64,000 nt of DNA from Nemertoderma westbladi (GCA_032718475.1 JAUCBJ010003252.1:1-64000), one strand, 5' to 3'; counted from the first letter of the stretch, positions 12,536-25,265 are shown. The notes: generated from the sequence alone by a model not told the origin. Numbers and translations: made by a program.

Positions 12536-12589
12536 GTAATAAATAAATTGACATACAATAATTACAAACATAATTTATTTAAAAGCTGA

Positions 12590-13435
12590 TTATTTCAAAC
12601 CATCAAATATATAAATTGATTGTGTCACCTTGTTTCTTGCGTTATACGGGTTTGTGAGGGTTCTGAATTCAATGGAATCAGTAAAAATTTCATAAGAGTT
12701 TTCAAACTTGTATTTTTCGCCGGTGGGTGAAAATTGTTGTGCCAGCACCAAATTTTGGAAAATAAGCAAATTGATCAGGAGATAGTATCATCTTGTTTAT
12801 TGCGTTATACGGGTTTATGAGGGTCCTGAATCCGATGGAATCAATAAAAACAGCACTGGACATCGCAAGCTTGTACTTTTTGGTGATGGGTACGAAATTT
12901 GGTGCTAGCACCAAAATTTGCCAAATTGTGCCGAAAAATACAAGTAGCAATGATGGGGCATTTTAGAAATGTATTCCATTAGAATCAGCTCCCTAGAAAC
13001 CTGAAAATGTGAATTTATAGCATCGTATAAGTGAATTAAAAATTTTGTGTTCTAACTGAAAAGTGCTGGTTACTTGTTTTTTTCATTTTTTTCCTACGCA
13101 GAGAGGACTAAACAGCCATTTATAGTAATCATATTATTTTTAAATATTTTCCAATGAATTTTGCGCCCCAGAAAACCTGTATTGAAAAACAATTAGACGA
13201 AAAATGTAACTTTCAAATTTTCTGAAAATTGTGCACTACTTGTAATTTTGGTGCTGCAATATAACCACCCCAGTACATTTTTTCGAAAATTTTTTTTCCG
13301 TCGGATCCTGTCTAGTGATACCTACGTACAAACAAAAAATCAGACGTTTGCGTAAAAAATTTGTAGATTTTAGATAGATTTTAGATATTGTAGGTATTTG
13401 TACAACATTTTATAGCCCGGTACTAATAGGGTTAA
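12590..13435 (-). mobile_element. Truncated copy of a TTAA-type satellite-bearing element
   Basis: The reverse complement of much of the element at 18958–20512: it shares GCGTTATACGGGTTT, GGTGCTAGCACCAAA and the TCTGCG…AGGACTAAACAG segment. The right end reads CTAATAGGG followed by TTAA (13432–13435), matching the CCCTATTAG terminus of the full element. The left end is missing, and part of the EGF intron is lost with it (the usual AACATTTTCATTTTTATAC stretch is absent), so insertion was followed by a deletion. An open frame at 12702–12950 on the minus strand is the satellite unit read through, not a gene. Confidence 0.7.
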
Positions 13436-13462
13436 AAAAATGAATTTAAAATAATTTTATAG

Positions 13463-15551
13463 ATGATGATGAATGTACATTAAACACAGACAACTGCCAC
13501 ATTAATGCTGACTGTTCCAATACTGATGGTGGATTTAGTTGTAGTTGCAAAACTGGATACACAGGAGATGGTGTCACTACATGTTTAGGTAATAAATAAA
13601 TTGACCTACAATAATTACAAACATAATTTTTAAAAGCTGAAAACATTTTCATTTTTATACTATAATTATATTTACTTAAAAAAATGAATTTAAAATAATT
13701 TTATAGATGATGATGAATGTACATTAAACACAGACAACTGCCACATTAATGCTGACTGTTCCAATACTGATGGTGGATTTAGTTGTAGTTGCATGTCTGG
13801 ATACACAGGAGATGGTGTCACTACATGTTTAGGTAATAAATAAATTGACATACAATAATTACAAACATAATTTTTTTAATAGCTGAAAACATTTTCTTTT
13901 TTATACTATAATTATATTTACTTAAAAAAATGAATTTAAATTAATTTTATAGATGATGATGAATGTACATTAAACACAGACAACTGCCACATTAATGCTG
14001 ACTGTTCCAATACTGATGGTGGATTTAGTTGTAGTTGCATGTCTGGATACACAGGAGATGGTGTCACTACATGTTTAGGTAATAAAAAATTGACATACAA
14101 TAATTACAAACATAATTTATTTAAAAGCTGAAAACATTTTCATTTTTATACTTTAATTATATTTACTTAAAAAAATGAATTTAAAATAATTTTATAGATG
14201 ATGATGAATGTACATTAAACACAGACAACTGCCACATTAATGCTGACTGTTCCAATACTGATGGTGGATTTAGTTGTAGTTGCATGTCTGGATACACAGG
14301 AGATGGTGTCACTACATGTTTAGGTAATAAATAAATTGACATACAATAATTACAAACATAATTTATTTAAAAGCTGAAAACATTTTCATTTTCATTTTTA
14401 TACTTTAATTATATTTACTTAAAAAAATGAATTTAAAATAATTTTATAGATGATGATGAATGTACATTAAACACAGACAACTGCCACATTAATGCTGACT
14501 GTTCCAATACTGATGGTGGATTTAGTTGTAGTTGCATGTCTGGATACACAGGAGATGGTGTCACATGTTTAGGTAATAAATAAATTGACATACAATAATT
14601 ACAAACATAATTTTTTTAAAAGCTGAAAACATTTTCATTTTTATACTATAATTATATTTACTTAAAAAAATGAATTTAAAATAATTTTATAGATGATGAT
14701 GAATGTACATTAAACACAGACAACTGCCAAATTAATGCTGACTGTTCCAATACTGATGGTGGATTTAGTTGTAGTTGCATGTCTGGATACACAGGAGATG
14801 GTGTCACATGTTTAGGTAATAAATAAATTGACATACAATAATTACAAACATAATTTTTTTAAAAGCTGAAAACATTTTCATTTTTATACTATAATTATAT
14901 TTACTTAAAAAAATGAATTTAAAATAATTTTATAGATGATGATGAATGTACATTAAACACAGACAACTGCCACATTAATGCTGACTGTTCCAATACTGAT
15001 GGTGGATTTAGTTGTAGTTGCAAAACTGGATACACAGGAGATGGTGTCACTACATGTTTAGGTAATAAATAAATTGACATACAATAATTACAAACATAAT
15101 TTTTTAAAAGCTGAAAACATTTTCATTTTCGTACTATAATTATATTTACTTAAAAAAATGAATTTAAAATAATTTTATAGATGATGATGAATGTACATTA
15201 AACACAGACAACTGCCACATTAATGCTGACTGTTCCAATACTGATGGTGGATTTAGTTGTAGTTGCAAAACTGGATACACAGGAGATGGTGTCACTACAT
15301 GTTTAGGTAATAAATAAATTGACATACAATAATTACAAACATAATTTTTTAAAAGCTGAAAACATTTTCATTTTTATACTATAATTATATTTACTTAAAA
15401 AAATGAATTTAAAATAATTTTATAGATGATGATGAATGTACATTAAACACAGACAACTGCCACATTAATGCTGACTGTTCCAATACTGATGGTGGATTTA
15501 GTTGTAGTTGCATGTCCGGATTCACAGGAGATGGTGTCACTACATGTTTAG
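13463..15551 (+). CDS. EGF-like array, exons 4–12
   Basis: Nine consecutive phase-1 exons: 13463–13588, 13707–13832, 13953–14078, 14198–14323, 14450–14572, 14693–14815, 14936–15061, 15181–15306 and 15426–15551. Introns are about 117–126 bp and nearly identical to each other. The exons are 126 nt, except two of 123 nt (14450 and 14693) that lack one Thr codon before the last cysteine. Variant residues: CKTGYTG in place of CMSGYTG at 13463, 14936 and 15181; CQINAD at 14693; CMSGFTG at 15426. All are open with intact cysteines and splice sites. They are presumably read as one extracellular EGF chain. Confidence 0.88.
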
Positions 15552-15696
15552 GTAATAAATAAATTGACATTATAAATATGACATATAAAATATTACATAT
15601 TTTTTAGATTTTTTAGAGATCGCTGTACTGGCCTACTGACGTACTACTGCCTAGGCCTATATAAATATTGGAATACTTAAAAGCATCTTATTTACA

Positions 15697-17389
15697 ATGA
15701 CGCATCCACAGAATATTAATGTCGCAAATGATGAAAACGATCACAGTATTATTGCTAGTATTATTTCATCAATGGATGACCCTGAAATAAAGAATTGTTT
15801 AAGCTGCTGGTCCCAGGAGGAGACAGGAACTGCAATCACCAAAAAACTTAACAAATGTCCAACCAGCCAACTTCGCAAGACAGCCCTTAACATGGGATGT
15901 GAAAGGGCGAATGACAACCTCTATAAGGCGCAATTAGTAGTTGAGGTTGTTAAATCAATTGAACGTTTCCTACCTGAGGAATGCGCGAACTGTGGGGCTG
16001 ACTACTCATGCGAGTTCGGAGAGAAAACCGCTATTCAATGTTTCATTTGTCAACGAGGTGTTCACAGTGGTTGTGTCACTGATCCACCGCAAACAGAAGA
16101 ATATAAAGCACTAACATCGGCCCGCGGATTTGTCTGGGTATGCCTCTATTGCCAACAACGGGCCATAGCTGGCAAAGCAATTATTCGCGATAACGAAGGC
16201 AAATCCATTGCCGGTATTCGTAAGCGTCAAATTCTAGGCGCAGTGGCTACGACTGAAGGAGTACCGGTACCGTTGTCGGAACAAATGAGGGTTAAGGAAC
16301 TGCAAACGAGAAGTCCAACAGTCAATGGGCCAAGTCAGTTCGAGAGTGATAACTGCATTCTCACCATTACAAACACCGCTACTGGTAGAGACAACACTGA
16401 TAGTGTTGTACAACCAATTCACCGTCAGTACCAGTATATGGATTCGACCAACCAAACTCAAGTTAGTCGACTACAAAACCGCTTTGATATACTGGATGAT
16501 GAAGATGATGATGTTGTCGATTTAGGTTCTGTACATTATGAAACAGAGGATGAATGGGTAAATCCCAACAGTACTGTTGGTAGAGAGACGTCACCGGTAT
16601 CACACAACCACAATAAATCGGAACCTCATTCTACAAACAGCAGCAATGAAAATAGACCTGTCTGTCGGTTCTTTCGCAATGGGAACTGCCAGTTTGGCCG
16701 ATCGGGACGAGGCTGTTCATATTGACATCCAAAACTTTGTCTTAAATTCTTAAACAAAGGAAAATCAAGCCAAGGTGGCTGCACTAAGGGGACGTCCTGT
16801 AGGTACTTTCATCCCACACTGTGCCGCAATTCTGTCAACGAGAAACAATGGCAAATGTAACTTCTACCATATCCGTGGCACTCAACGTGTCAAGAGGCTG
16901 CAGGAAAATCGCGTGGAAGACAGATATAATATCAGGGAACAAAGTGTTGGGCTACAAGGGAATAACATAGTCTCCCGGAGCTACACCAAGTCGAACCTCC
17001 CCCCTCATAGAGAAATCGACCAACCAAACACCAATGGTCAAATCCAGCAGCGTAATGTGGAATGCTATCGCTATGGTGAAGCTCAGACTTTGCAGACCAC
17101 GGATCAGAGTTCTTTTTTAGAGAACGCCATGGCAGAAATGCAGAACTCGTTTACTATGCAAATGTCTCAGATGCAGGATCAAATATTGGGTATGCAGCGC
17201 CAGTTCTCTCACCAACTTCAGCAGTTGGTGCAGCTACAGCCCCAGGCAGCTGCATCCCCACCTCAAACCCAAATACAATACTATACTCAGCAACCGAGTG
17301 TCCACAACACACAACAAATGCAAGGTTTTGCCCAGTCGGGCCAGGTTCATATAGTACCGGTGTCCAACCCAACCCAAATTATGGTGTAA
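15697..17389 (+). pseudogene. CR1-like LINE ORF1, PHD-like plus CCCH zinc fingers, disrupted
   Basis: The first open stretch (15697–16725, 342 aa) has a PHD-like zinc cluster at residues about 96–153 (ECANCGADYSC, CFICQRGVHSGC, CLYCQQ). It ends with a CCCH-type finger beginning VCRFFRNGNCQFG. A TGA at 16723–16725 cuts that finger just before its histidine. In the same frame the sequence after the stop continues with further CCCH-like segments (HPKLC, CRYFHPTLC) until another stop near 16858. A different frame then carries a Gln-rich region with MAEMQNSF- and MQMSQMQDQ-type heptads up to 17389. So ORF1 is broken by one stop plus a frame change. Known ORF1 proteins of CR1-related LINEs bind the element RNA. 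Confidence 0.75.
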
Positions 17390-18957
17390 ACCATGGCTCT
17401 TACAGTTATGTAAATAATTTTGAGGATACCATTTTTCATAGAGGAAGGAGTGCCAATAATAATTTTCGCACTCATATTAATAACTTTGAATTGAATAATA
17501 ATAAAGCCAAAATGCAAAACGCTGTTGGTTCTTCCCCTAAGGAAAATATAAATGCAAATTTTACCAATTTACATAATATTAAGAGCCAGGGCTACACGAA
17601 TAATTTAAATTGTGCTCCAAGTAATACTAATCTTACTACCGGTTCTACAAACACTAATATTAGTAGTAGTAATACTCACTACTACTAATAGTACTAACCA
17701 AAAAGGGCTCAGTTATGGCAATTTTTCTAGCTACACGAATTGTTATCAAAATAATATTAATCAACATTTTATTGTACTAAATATCCAAGGGCTACATTTT
17801 CAAGGCCAGCCATCTAAAGTACCACATATTCAGGACTTGGCTAGTTCTTCTCCCCAATTTATTGCCCTAACCGAAACCCATTTAAATAGTAAGTTTTTGG
17901 ATGCTGAATTAAAAGTACCAGGCTATACCTTAGTTAGGGCTGACAGGGATTCTAGAGCCAAAGGAGGTGCCGGTATATATATAAATGATAATATTGTTTT
18001 CACAATAATCGAAAAATACTCAAATACTGTTTGTGAATTCTTAGCTGTTCATTTTCAGTGTAGTGATACCCTAGTATTTGTAGTATATCGGCCTCCTTCC
18101 TGTGAAATAAAATTATTTAAGGAGTGTTTAAATAGGGTTGAAAATATTATTGAATGCGAAAATTTCAATAATAGTAGACTCCTAATCTCTGGGGACTTTA
18201 ATTTTCCCAACATTTCTTGGGGCAGGGACACTTTTTCATCTCACTCTCCAATAGCCTCTATAAATTATCAGGGCAATGCATTGCTTGGATTAATGTCACG
18301 CTGGTTTATGACCCAGGTCGTTGACAAACCAACCCGCTTGAACAGTACCATCGATCTACTTATTACCAACGATTTAGACTACATAGACAAAGTAAATGTA
18401 TATGGTACCAATTATTCAGACCACAATGTTGTACAAATTTTCACGAGTAAAATAGAAGCAAACACACAACACAATATAGAACGCAATAACGTACCGGTGC
18501 AAGGTTTTAAGAACCTGAACTTTATTTCTGAAAAAACTGATTGGGTATCCGTGAAATCAGAAATTAAAGAAACAGATTGGTCAGAATTATTTTGAGATAA
18601 AACGTTGGACCAAAAAGTTGAAATTTTGTTACAAAATTTAGAATCTATTTGCGAAAGTAACGTCCCACCGAGAAAACCAAATTCAAAAGCAAAAATTCCC
18701 TTAGAGAGACACTCATTATTTAAAAAACGAACAAAGTTGTTGAAAAGAATAATAAATTCAACGTCAAAAGTGAAAATAGCCAAATTAAATTCCGATTTGA
18801 CTAAACTCGATTCAGAGTTATATCTATCTCGCCAGCATGAATCAAAAAGGAACGAAATTAATGCCGTGAATAAGATCAAAGTAAATCCGAAATTCTTTTT
18901 TTCCTTTGCTAACACGAAACGTAAGGATAAAGTAAATGTTGGTCCATTTGTTATTAA

Positions 18958-20512
18958 CCCTATTAGTACCGGGCTATAAAATGTTGTACAAATACCGGGA
19001 GGGGGTCATATTGACCCCCCCCCTCTAAAATCTACAAATATTTACGAAAACGTCTGATTTTTTGTTTGTACGTAGGTATCACTTGTCTGGATCCGACCGA
19101 AAAAAAAAAATTTCGAAAAAATGTACTGGGGTGGTTATATTGCAGCACCAAAATTACAAGTAGTGCACAATTTTCACAAAATTTGAAAGTTACATTTTCG
19201 GCTAATTATTTTTCAATACAGGTTTTCTGGGGCGCAAAATACATTGGAAAATATTTAAAAATGATATGATTACTATAAATGGCTGTTTAGTCCTCTCTGC
19301 GTAGGAAAAAAATGAAAAAAACAAGTAACCAGCACTTTTCAGTTAGAACACAAAATTTTTAATTCACTTATACGATGCTATAAATTCACATTTTCAGGTT
19401 TTCGAGGGCCCTGATTCTAATGGAATACATTTCTAATATGCCAGATCATTGCTACTTGTATTTTTCGGCGTAATTTGGCAAATTTTGGTGCTAGCACCAA
19501 ATTTCGTACCCATCTCCAAAAAGTACAAGTTTGCGATGTCCAGTGCTGTTTTTATTGATTCCATCGGATTCAGGACCCTCATAAACCCGTATAACGCAAG
19601 AAACAAGGTGATACTATCTACTGATCAATTTGCATATTTTCCAAAATTTGGTGCTGGCACAACAATTTTCACCCACCGGCGAAAAATACAAGTTTGAGAA
19701 CTCTTATGAAATTTTTGCTGATTCCATTGAATTCAGAACCATCACAAACCCCTATAACGCAAGAAACAAGGTGACACAATCAATTGATTTATTTGATGGT
19801 TTTCAAAATTTGGTGCTAGCACCACATTTTGCACCCACATCCGGAAAATACAAGTTTGAGATGTCTAGTTCGATAATTATATATGCCATTGAATTCAGAA
19901 CAGCCATAAACTTCTAAAACGCAAGAAATAAATTGTCACAAGCAATTTTATCTATTGAATGGATTTTCAAAATTTCGTGCTAGCACCAAAATTTGCACAC
20001 AGCACCGAAAAAATACAAGTTTGATACGCTTGGTGCAACTCGTATATATTTTATCGAATCCAGAACCCCAAAAAACCCCAATTGCGTAAAAAAACAAGTT
20101 TCAAACAATCAATTTACAAAATTGACATATTTCAAAATTTGGTGCTGGCACCAAAATTTGGCACCAAACGAAAAAAACAAGTTTGAAATTTCTAAATCAA
20201 TTTATATGAATTCCATCCAATTTCTAACACCAAAAAACCGGTGTAAATCGAAAATAGAGATGTTACAATTCATATTTAATGAAATGTAATTTTCAAAAAA
20301 CGTCTCAAAAAAAGTGCCAAAAGTAGGGTTAAAAAATGGTGCTATAACTCGAAAAGTACCCAATATTTTTGAAAACGGTTTTCACTACTAGGAAGACAAT
20401 AGATTTTTAGGAAAAGTCATAAAATTTCAGATTCCCAACTGCGTTTGTTTCAGAATTATAATAAAAAAACCACGGGGGGGGTCATATTGACCCCCCCCCG
20501 GGTTTAATAGGG
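18958..20512 (+). mobile_element. TTAA-flanked non-autonomous element (piggyBac-like ends)
   Basis: 1555 bp between TTAA at 18954–18957 and TTAA at 20513–20516. The ends are CCCTATTAGTACCGGG and CCCGGGTTTAATAGGG, so they are inverted. Near each end sits a self-complementary hairpin GGGGGTCATATTGACCCCC (about 19001–19020 and 20474–20499). The interior is a 164-bp tandem satellite plus non-coding AT-rich sequence. There is no transposase. The TTAA duplication is typical of piggyBac (and some other) transposases, so I infer mobilisation in trans. It interrupts the CR1-like ORF2. Confidence 0.85.
19487..20260 (+). repeat. 164-bp satellite with a palindromic GGTGCTAGCACC core
   Basis: The core word (GGTGCTAGCACC or one-base variants) starts at 19487, 19650, 19812, 19976 and 20141, so the spacing is 162–165 bp. 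Each unit also carries AAATACAAGTTTG and ATAACGCAAGAAACAAG. Units have diverged progressively towards the right. Open frames at 19449–19697 and 19630–19917 come from reading through units and are not considered genes. The same units occur reversed at 12590–12960. Confidence 0.85.
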
Positions 20513-22904
20513 TTAACGGCAAAATAGTTTCTAATCCCGTTGATGTTTGTGAAACTTTACACGAACAATACCAATCAGTTTTTTCCAATCCAATTGCAGC
20601 TCTTAGGGTCTACTCACCCTCAGAGTTCTTTAAAGTCGATCAAGATACCAAACTAACTGATGTCCCGATTACATTAGAACTTATTATCATGGCTATTGAT
20701 AAGCAATGTGCAGCCTCATCGGCAGGTCCTGATGGTATTCCAGCTCTTCTACTCAAATCATGTAAGAATGAGTTGGCCCATCCCCTCTCTATAATCTATC
20801 AGGAATCATTATCATCTGGTATATTTCCATCTACTTTTAAATTTGGACATATTACCCCAATATTTAAGAAAGGATCCCGACTGGAGCCAATTAATTATCG
20901 ACCAGTAAGTCTTACATCCATCCTCTCAAAGACCCTTGAACGTTTAGTAAGGTGGAGACTAGTAGAATATCTGGAGATAAATAACCTCCTTAATGTGACT
21001 CAGCATGGCTTCCGGGCTGGGCGTTCTTGTCTTTCCCAACTACTAGACCATTACACATACATTCTAGACTTGCTGGCAACGGCTGAAGGAGCCGATGTGA
21101 TCTACCTTGACTTTGCCAAGGCATTTGACAAGGTAGACCACGGCGTCTTACTTCACAAAATTAAAAAACTTGGTATCAGCGGTAGTTTGGGAGTGTGGCT
21201 CGCAAACTTCCTAACAAATCGGTCCCAGAAAGTTGTAATAAACGGTGCCAGTTCCCATCCCCAACTCATCCTTAGCGGGGTTCCACAAGGAACGGTACTT
21301 GGACCCCTACTGTTCCTTATTATGGTTGGGGACATTAACACTAACACAAACAATAAATTATCATCATTTGCTGACGACACAAGAGTAACTGCTCCATCTC
21401 TTAACAATGATGACAATAATCTACAAAGAGATTTAAATACAATATATGATTGGGCTGTAAATAACAATATGCATCTACATGGTGACAAATTTGAGCATCT
21501 GCACTACAGCAACAAACCCAAATCTCATCCACACAATAGCTACACGTATATAAATTCTACTGGCGACCATTTGATAATAACTTCAGATCATGCAACTAAA
21601 GATCTAGGTATGACCATGAGTGATAATGGGCGTTTTTCATTACATTTCACAAACATTTGTAAAACCGGATCTCAGTTATGTGGCTGGATACTAAGGACAT
21701 TTACAACCCGTAATGTAATCCCCATGGTTACGCTTTTTAATTCTCTCGTCCGCCCAAGACTCGAATATTGCTGCCAGTTGTAGAACCCAGCTACTGTAGC
21801 TGATATCCAAAAAATTGAAAATGTACAACGGGCCTACACCCGCCGCATATTTGGAATGAAGGATATAAATTATTGGGAACGCTTGAAAATGTTACGGTTA
21901 TATTCGCTCGAGCGGAGGAGAGAAAGGTATATAATAATATATACATGGAAAATTATCGAAAATAGAGTTCCAAATATTTCAGATTTAACCTATAAAATTA
22001 AATCTACAAAAAACATCCGCAGAGGTCGACTTTGTACCATACCGTCCCTTGCAAGTAAGGCTACATGTCGCGTCTCCTCTCTTATAGACAACAGTTTTTG
22101 TGTTATTGGACCTAAATTATTTAACACCATCCCAAAACATATAAGAGACTTGACAGGCTGCGCACTGGCGACTTTTAAAAAGCATCTTGATGCATATCTT
22201 TTCACCGTCCCAGATTGTCCCGACTCGCCTGGATACACTGACTCGAGACCTATCTAGTCAAACTCCCTAACTAAGGTACAAGTATTCAAATAAATTAAAT
22301 GGACTACATTTCTTTCATTGCATTGTCCATTTTACCCACGCATGGCCGATCGGGTCTTTTGCGACCCGAGCAGTGTCCATTTTACCCACGCATGGCCGAT
22401 CGGGTCTTTTGCGACCCGAGCAGATATTGTTTTTTCAACCAATCAAATAGCTTTGGGCCCACCAACCCAAAATTTCATGAATTCCTACCATATTATGCTA
22501 CAAACAACATAGCATCAGAAGATTTTAAAAAATTTCAATTTTCTGGGTTTTATGAACTGTTTTCCAAAGTCCCCACATATTTGGCTGGTTTGGGTCACAA
22601 ACGTCCCATACGGATTTACCTGTTTGCAGTTAGTACTGTTTGCTGTAGTTACACCGTATGCTACTGCAGTACTGCTATACCAAGGCCTAAGGTTCTCTAG
22701 TAGGCCTTGTGCATACATATATACACTATACCTGTATACCGTACAGCAGTACCGGTATTCTACATAGGCCAGTCAGCAGTCTGTACCGGTACCTGTACAG
22801 TGTGTTCACGTTCAACCTGCATTGACCTGTCCTGTCACTGCCTGTCGTTTTGTTCATGGTTAAAAATGAAGGATTCAGGCTGTCTCGTTTGGACGACAAA
22901 CTAA

Positions 22905-25044
22905 TAAATAGCTACTGGTACGGGTACCGGTACCCCATCGCGCAAGGAATATCCAAGGAGAACTCGCATACCCCGTCAAGATCTATTCCTTGATAAGCCC
23001 GATTTCGAAAGTGAGTCTGAAGAGGAAGGTTGCCTTTCTGATGTTGAAGATGGGCTTCAAGGGTCGAATTCAGAAGCTGATAATGTAGAATCTCAATCAT
23101 CATCTGGATCTGGAGATGATTCTGTGGATTTGCCTACCGGTACAACACTTACAACTGCAACTGGTCATGCTGGTACCAGTACCGATGGTGAATCAGCTCA
23201 ACCACATGATGTACCGGTACCAATACCGCCTCTACATGTACCTTCTGGCGTCTTTCACAAACTTGTAAATAAGAAAGTTGTGGTGACTGATTTGTGGGCC
23301 AGTAAGGCTCCAACCACAGGAAAGACTCGTGAGATAAATATTTACCGTTCATCTTCAGGTTTGTTTGCCTGTTTGTTGTAGTACTGTAGTAGGTAGTAGT
23401 AGGCTGTAGTAGTTTGTTTGTATGATCTGTGGTGGGCATACCATATACTGATATAGCCTGTACCCGATCGATGTGGCTATAGATGTCTAGCCTGACAGCT
23501 AATATCAGTTGAGGCTATCTAGATCTGTAGATCTATAAGATCTATCCAATCCAAATAATTTTAATTTTAAGTTATTTAGGTATGCCCTACTTGTTGGCTA
23601 CCAGTAGCAGTAGCCTATTGTCTAAATTTGTTTTATTTTATTTTTTTCAGGATTGCCCCGACATGTTCGAGATTTGAATATTGTAGAAACAATACATGCA
23701 TTCCAGTTGTTGTTCAATGTTGCATTGATGTCGGTGGTTCTGAAGTACTCAAATGAAGAGGGTTTGCGGAACTCACCTGCCTTTACTCCATTTACACTGG
23801 AAGAGTTAACTGGATTCATTGGATTTTTGATATATTCTGGTGTACAACGGGATTCTCGATTACCCATAGATGAGTTGTTTGATACTGTGAAAGGTCATGG
23901 GCGGCGTATATATAATGCAGCATTCAGTCGTCTGAGAGTCAAGGAGTTTTTGCTAGTTCTGGACCGACTAGCACCCCTTCGTGATGTTTGGGACATATTT
24001 ACCTCCAGACTACGGTCTTGCTATATTCCTGGTCCATACTTGACAGTCGATGAAATGTTAACGCCTTTTCGTGGTAAGTGTAGCTTCAGGCAGTACATGA
24101 AGAGTAAGCCAGCTAAATATGGTCTCAAGGTGTGGTGGCTGTGCGATGCTACCACTTTCTATCCAATAAGTGGGCAGGTTTACTTAGGCAAGCAACCCGG
24201 GCGTGCTGGCCGTGAAGTCAATCAAGGAAAGCGTGTTGTGCTGGATCTAATTGATACCATAAAGAACTCAGGGCGCAATATTTGTGCGGACAACTTTTTT
24301 TCCAGTTTAGCCCTTGTGAATGAACTGCGACAGCTCAAACTTTCATACCTAGGTACAATACGCAAGAACAAGCCAGAGCTGCCACTGGAGTTTACCACTG
24401 TTGGGTCAAGGCCACCGCTTTCCAGCTTGTTTGGTCACCAGGAAACTGCAACAATAGTCTCCTACATCACTGCAAAGAAGAAGAATGTGACACTAATTTC
24501 TTCAATGCACTACGATCAAAAGTGTGTTGATACTGCTGCGATGAAACCGGAGATGATTGTGGATTATAATCACTGCAAATGTGGTGTCGATGTCATGGAC
24601 AAGATGGTTACGATGATGACAGTCCGTCGTGGAACTTTTCGATGGCCACAGAAATTGTTTTATACAATGGTTGATGTGGCTGGAATTGCTTCATATGTTA
24701 TATTTAAGCTTTATTATCCTTCCCCTGGCAAATGTTCAAATACAGACAGGAGGAAATTTATTCTGTCTCTTTCTGTGGGTTAACTCAAGGTGGCCATTCA
24801 ATCACGTAAACTGAGCTGTCACATCCCACAGCAGTCACACAGCCTGGCTGTGGCTATTCAAGGACAGTCACCTTCTTCCAGCCAAGGAATTGTTGTAAGT
24901 GGAACACGCAAGAGGAAGCGGTGTTTCCTTTGCCCCGCCGCATTGGACATTAAAACTGTTGGCATCTGCCAGAAATGTACAAAACCTGTTTGTAAACGGC
25001 ACCGACATGAACTGATAAACTGTGAAATGTGTGTAAATGAATGA
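22905..25044 (+). pseudogene. piggyBac transposase, two exons, with premature stop
   Basis: The N-terminal acidic exon is open at 22905–23358 (SESEEEG, SSSGSGDDS); donor at 23359. The next exon, 23651–25044, follows a TTTTTTTCAG acceptor and keeps frame. The catalytic core has the family aspartates: TVDEML (D codon 24049–24051), CADNFFSS (D codon 24289–24291) and GVDVMDKM (D codons 24589 and 24598). A TAA at 24781–24783 then separates the core from the in-frame C-terminal cysteine-rich domain (CFLCPA, CQKCTKPVCKRH, CEMC; 24784–25044), which in relatives binds the termini. No ATG is in frame upstream without an intervening stop (22902–22904). An ATG at 22856 in another frame suggests a frameshift. 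The enzyme excises and inserts at TTAA. Confidence 0.85.
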
Positions 25045-25159
25045 TATGATAAATAAATATATACTCATTGTATGCCCTTCATAAATTTCTTAAACTTTGT
25101 CTGTTGAATGTGCTCTTTGTGTTTTATGCTTATATTATTAAAATTATTCTACTTTCGCT

Positions 25160-25265
25160 GATTATTGGAACTTTATATCAATCAATCAATAATTGTTCAA
25201 TCAATCAATAATTGATCAATCAATCAATAATTGATCAATCAATCAAAAAAATAAATCGATTAAAC
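25160..25265. repeat. ATCAATCAATAATTG short tandem repeat
   Basis: Repeated ATCAATCAATCAATAATTG words between the transposase stop and the right terminus of the piggyBac element. This is a simple non-coding repeat. Confidence 0.7.

Larger units (their letters stand above)
17612..22257 (+). pseudogene. CR1-like LINE ORF2, endonuclease plus reverse transcriptase, nearly intact
   Basis: One reading frame. APE endonuclease is at about 17770–18450 (LNIQGLHF, ALTETHLNS, GGAGIYIND, SGDFNFPNISW, NYSDHNVV). RT is at about 20600–21780 (NYRPVSLTSILSK, YLDFAKAFDKVDH, SGVPQGTVLGPLLF, SSFADDTRV). The C-terminal region reaches 22257. The frame is broken only by a TGA at 18593–18595, a TAG at 21781–21783 (in a CCQLW-type context where Trp is usual), and the TTAA element at 18958–20512. 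If that element and one TTAA are ignored, the frame continues without shift. It is a young copy inactivated by a few lesions. Confidence 0.85.
15600..22320 (+). mobile_element. CR1-like LINE with two ORFs
   Basis: An insertion between EGF exon 12 and exon 13, sense strand plus. The start lies near 15600 where EGF-intron similarity ends; the 3' end is near 22300–22320, in an ATTGCATTG-like stretch. The order is ORF1 (zinc-finger protein), ORF2 (APE endonuclease plus RT), and a short 3' tail. It carries the later TTAA insertion at 18958–20512, and a piggyBac element abuts its 3' end. I saw no clear target duplication. Confidence 0.8.

Noticed and set aside
12702-12950. Minus-strand ORF, with its near-identical partner at 19449–19697, as a conserved gene
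   Set aside because: The reading frame follows the 164-bp satellite units, and the encoded repeats drift with them. Conservation reflects shared repeat origin.
16234-16525. Alternative-frame ORFs inside LINE ORF1
   Set aside because: Shadows of the zinc-finger ORF1, which has clear motifs in its own frame.
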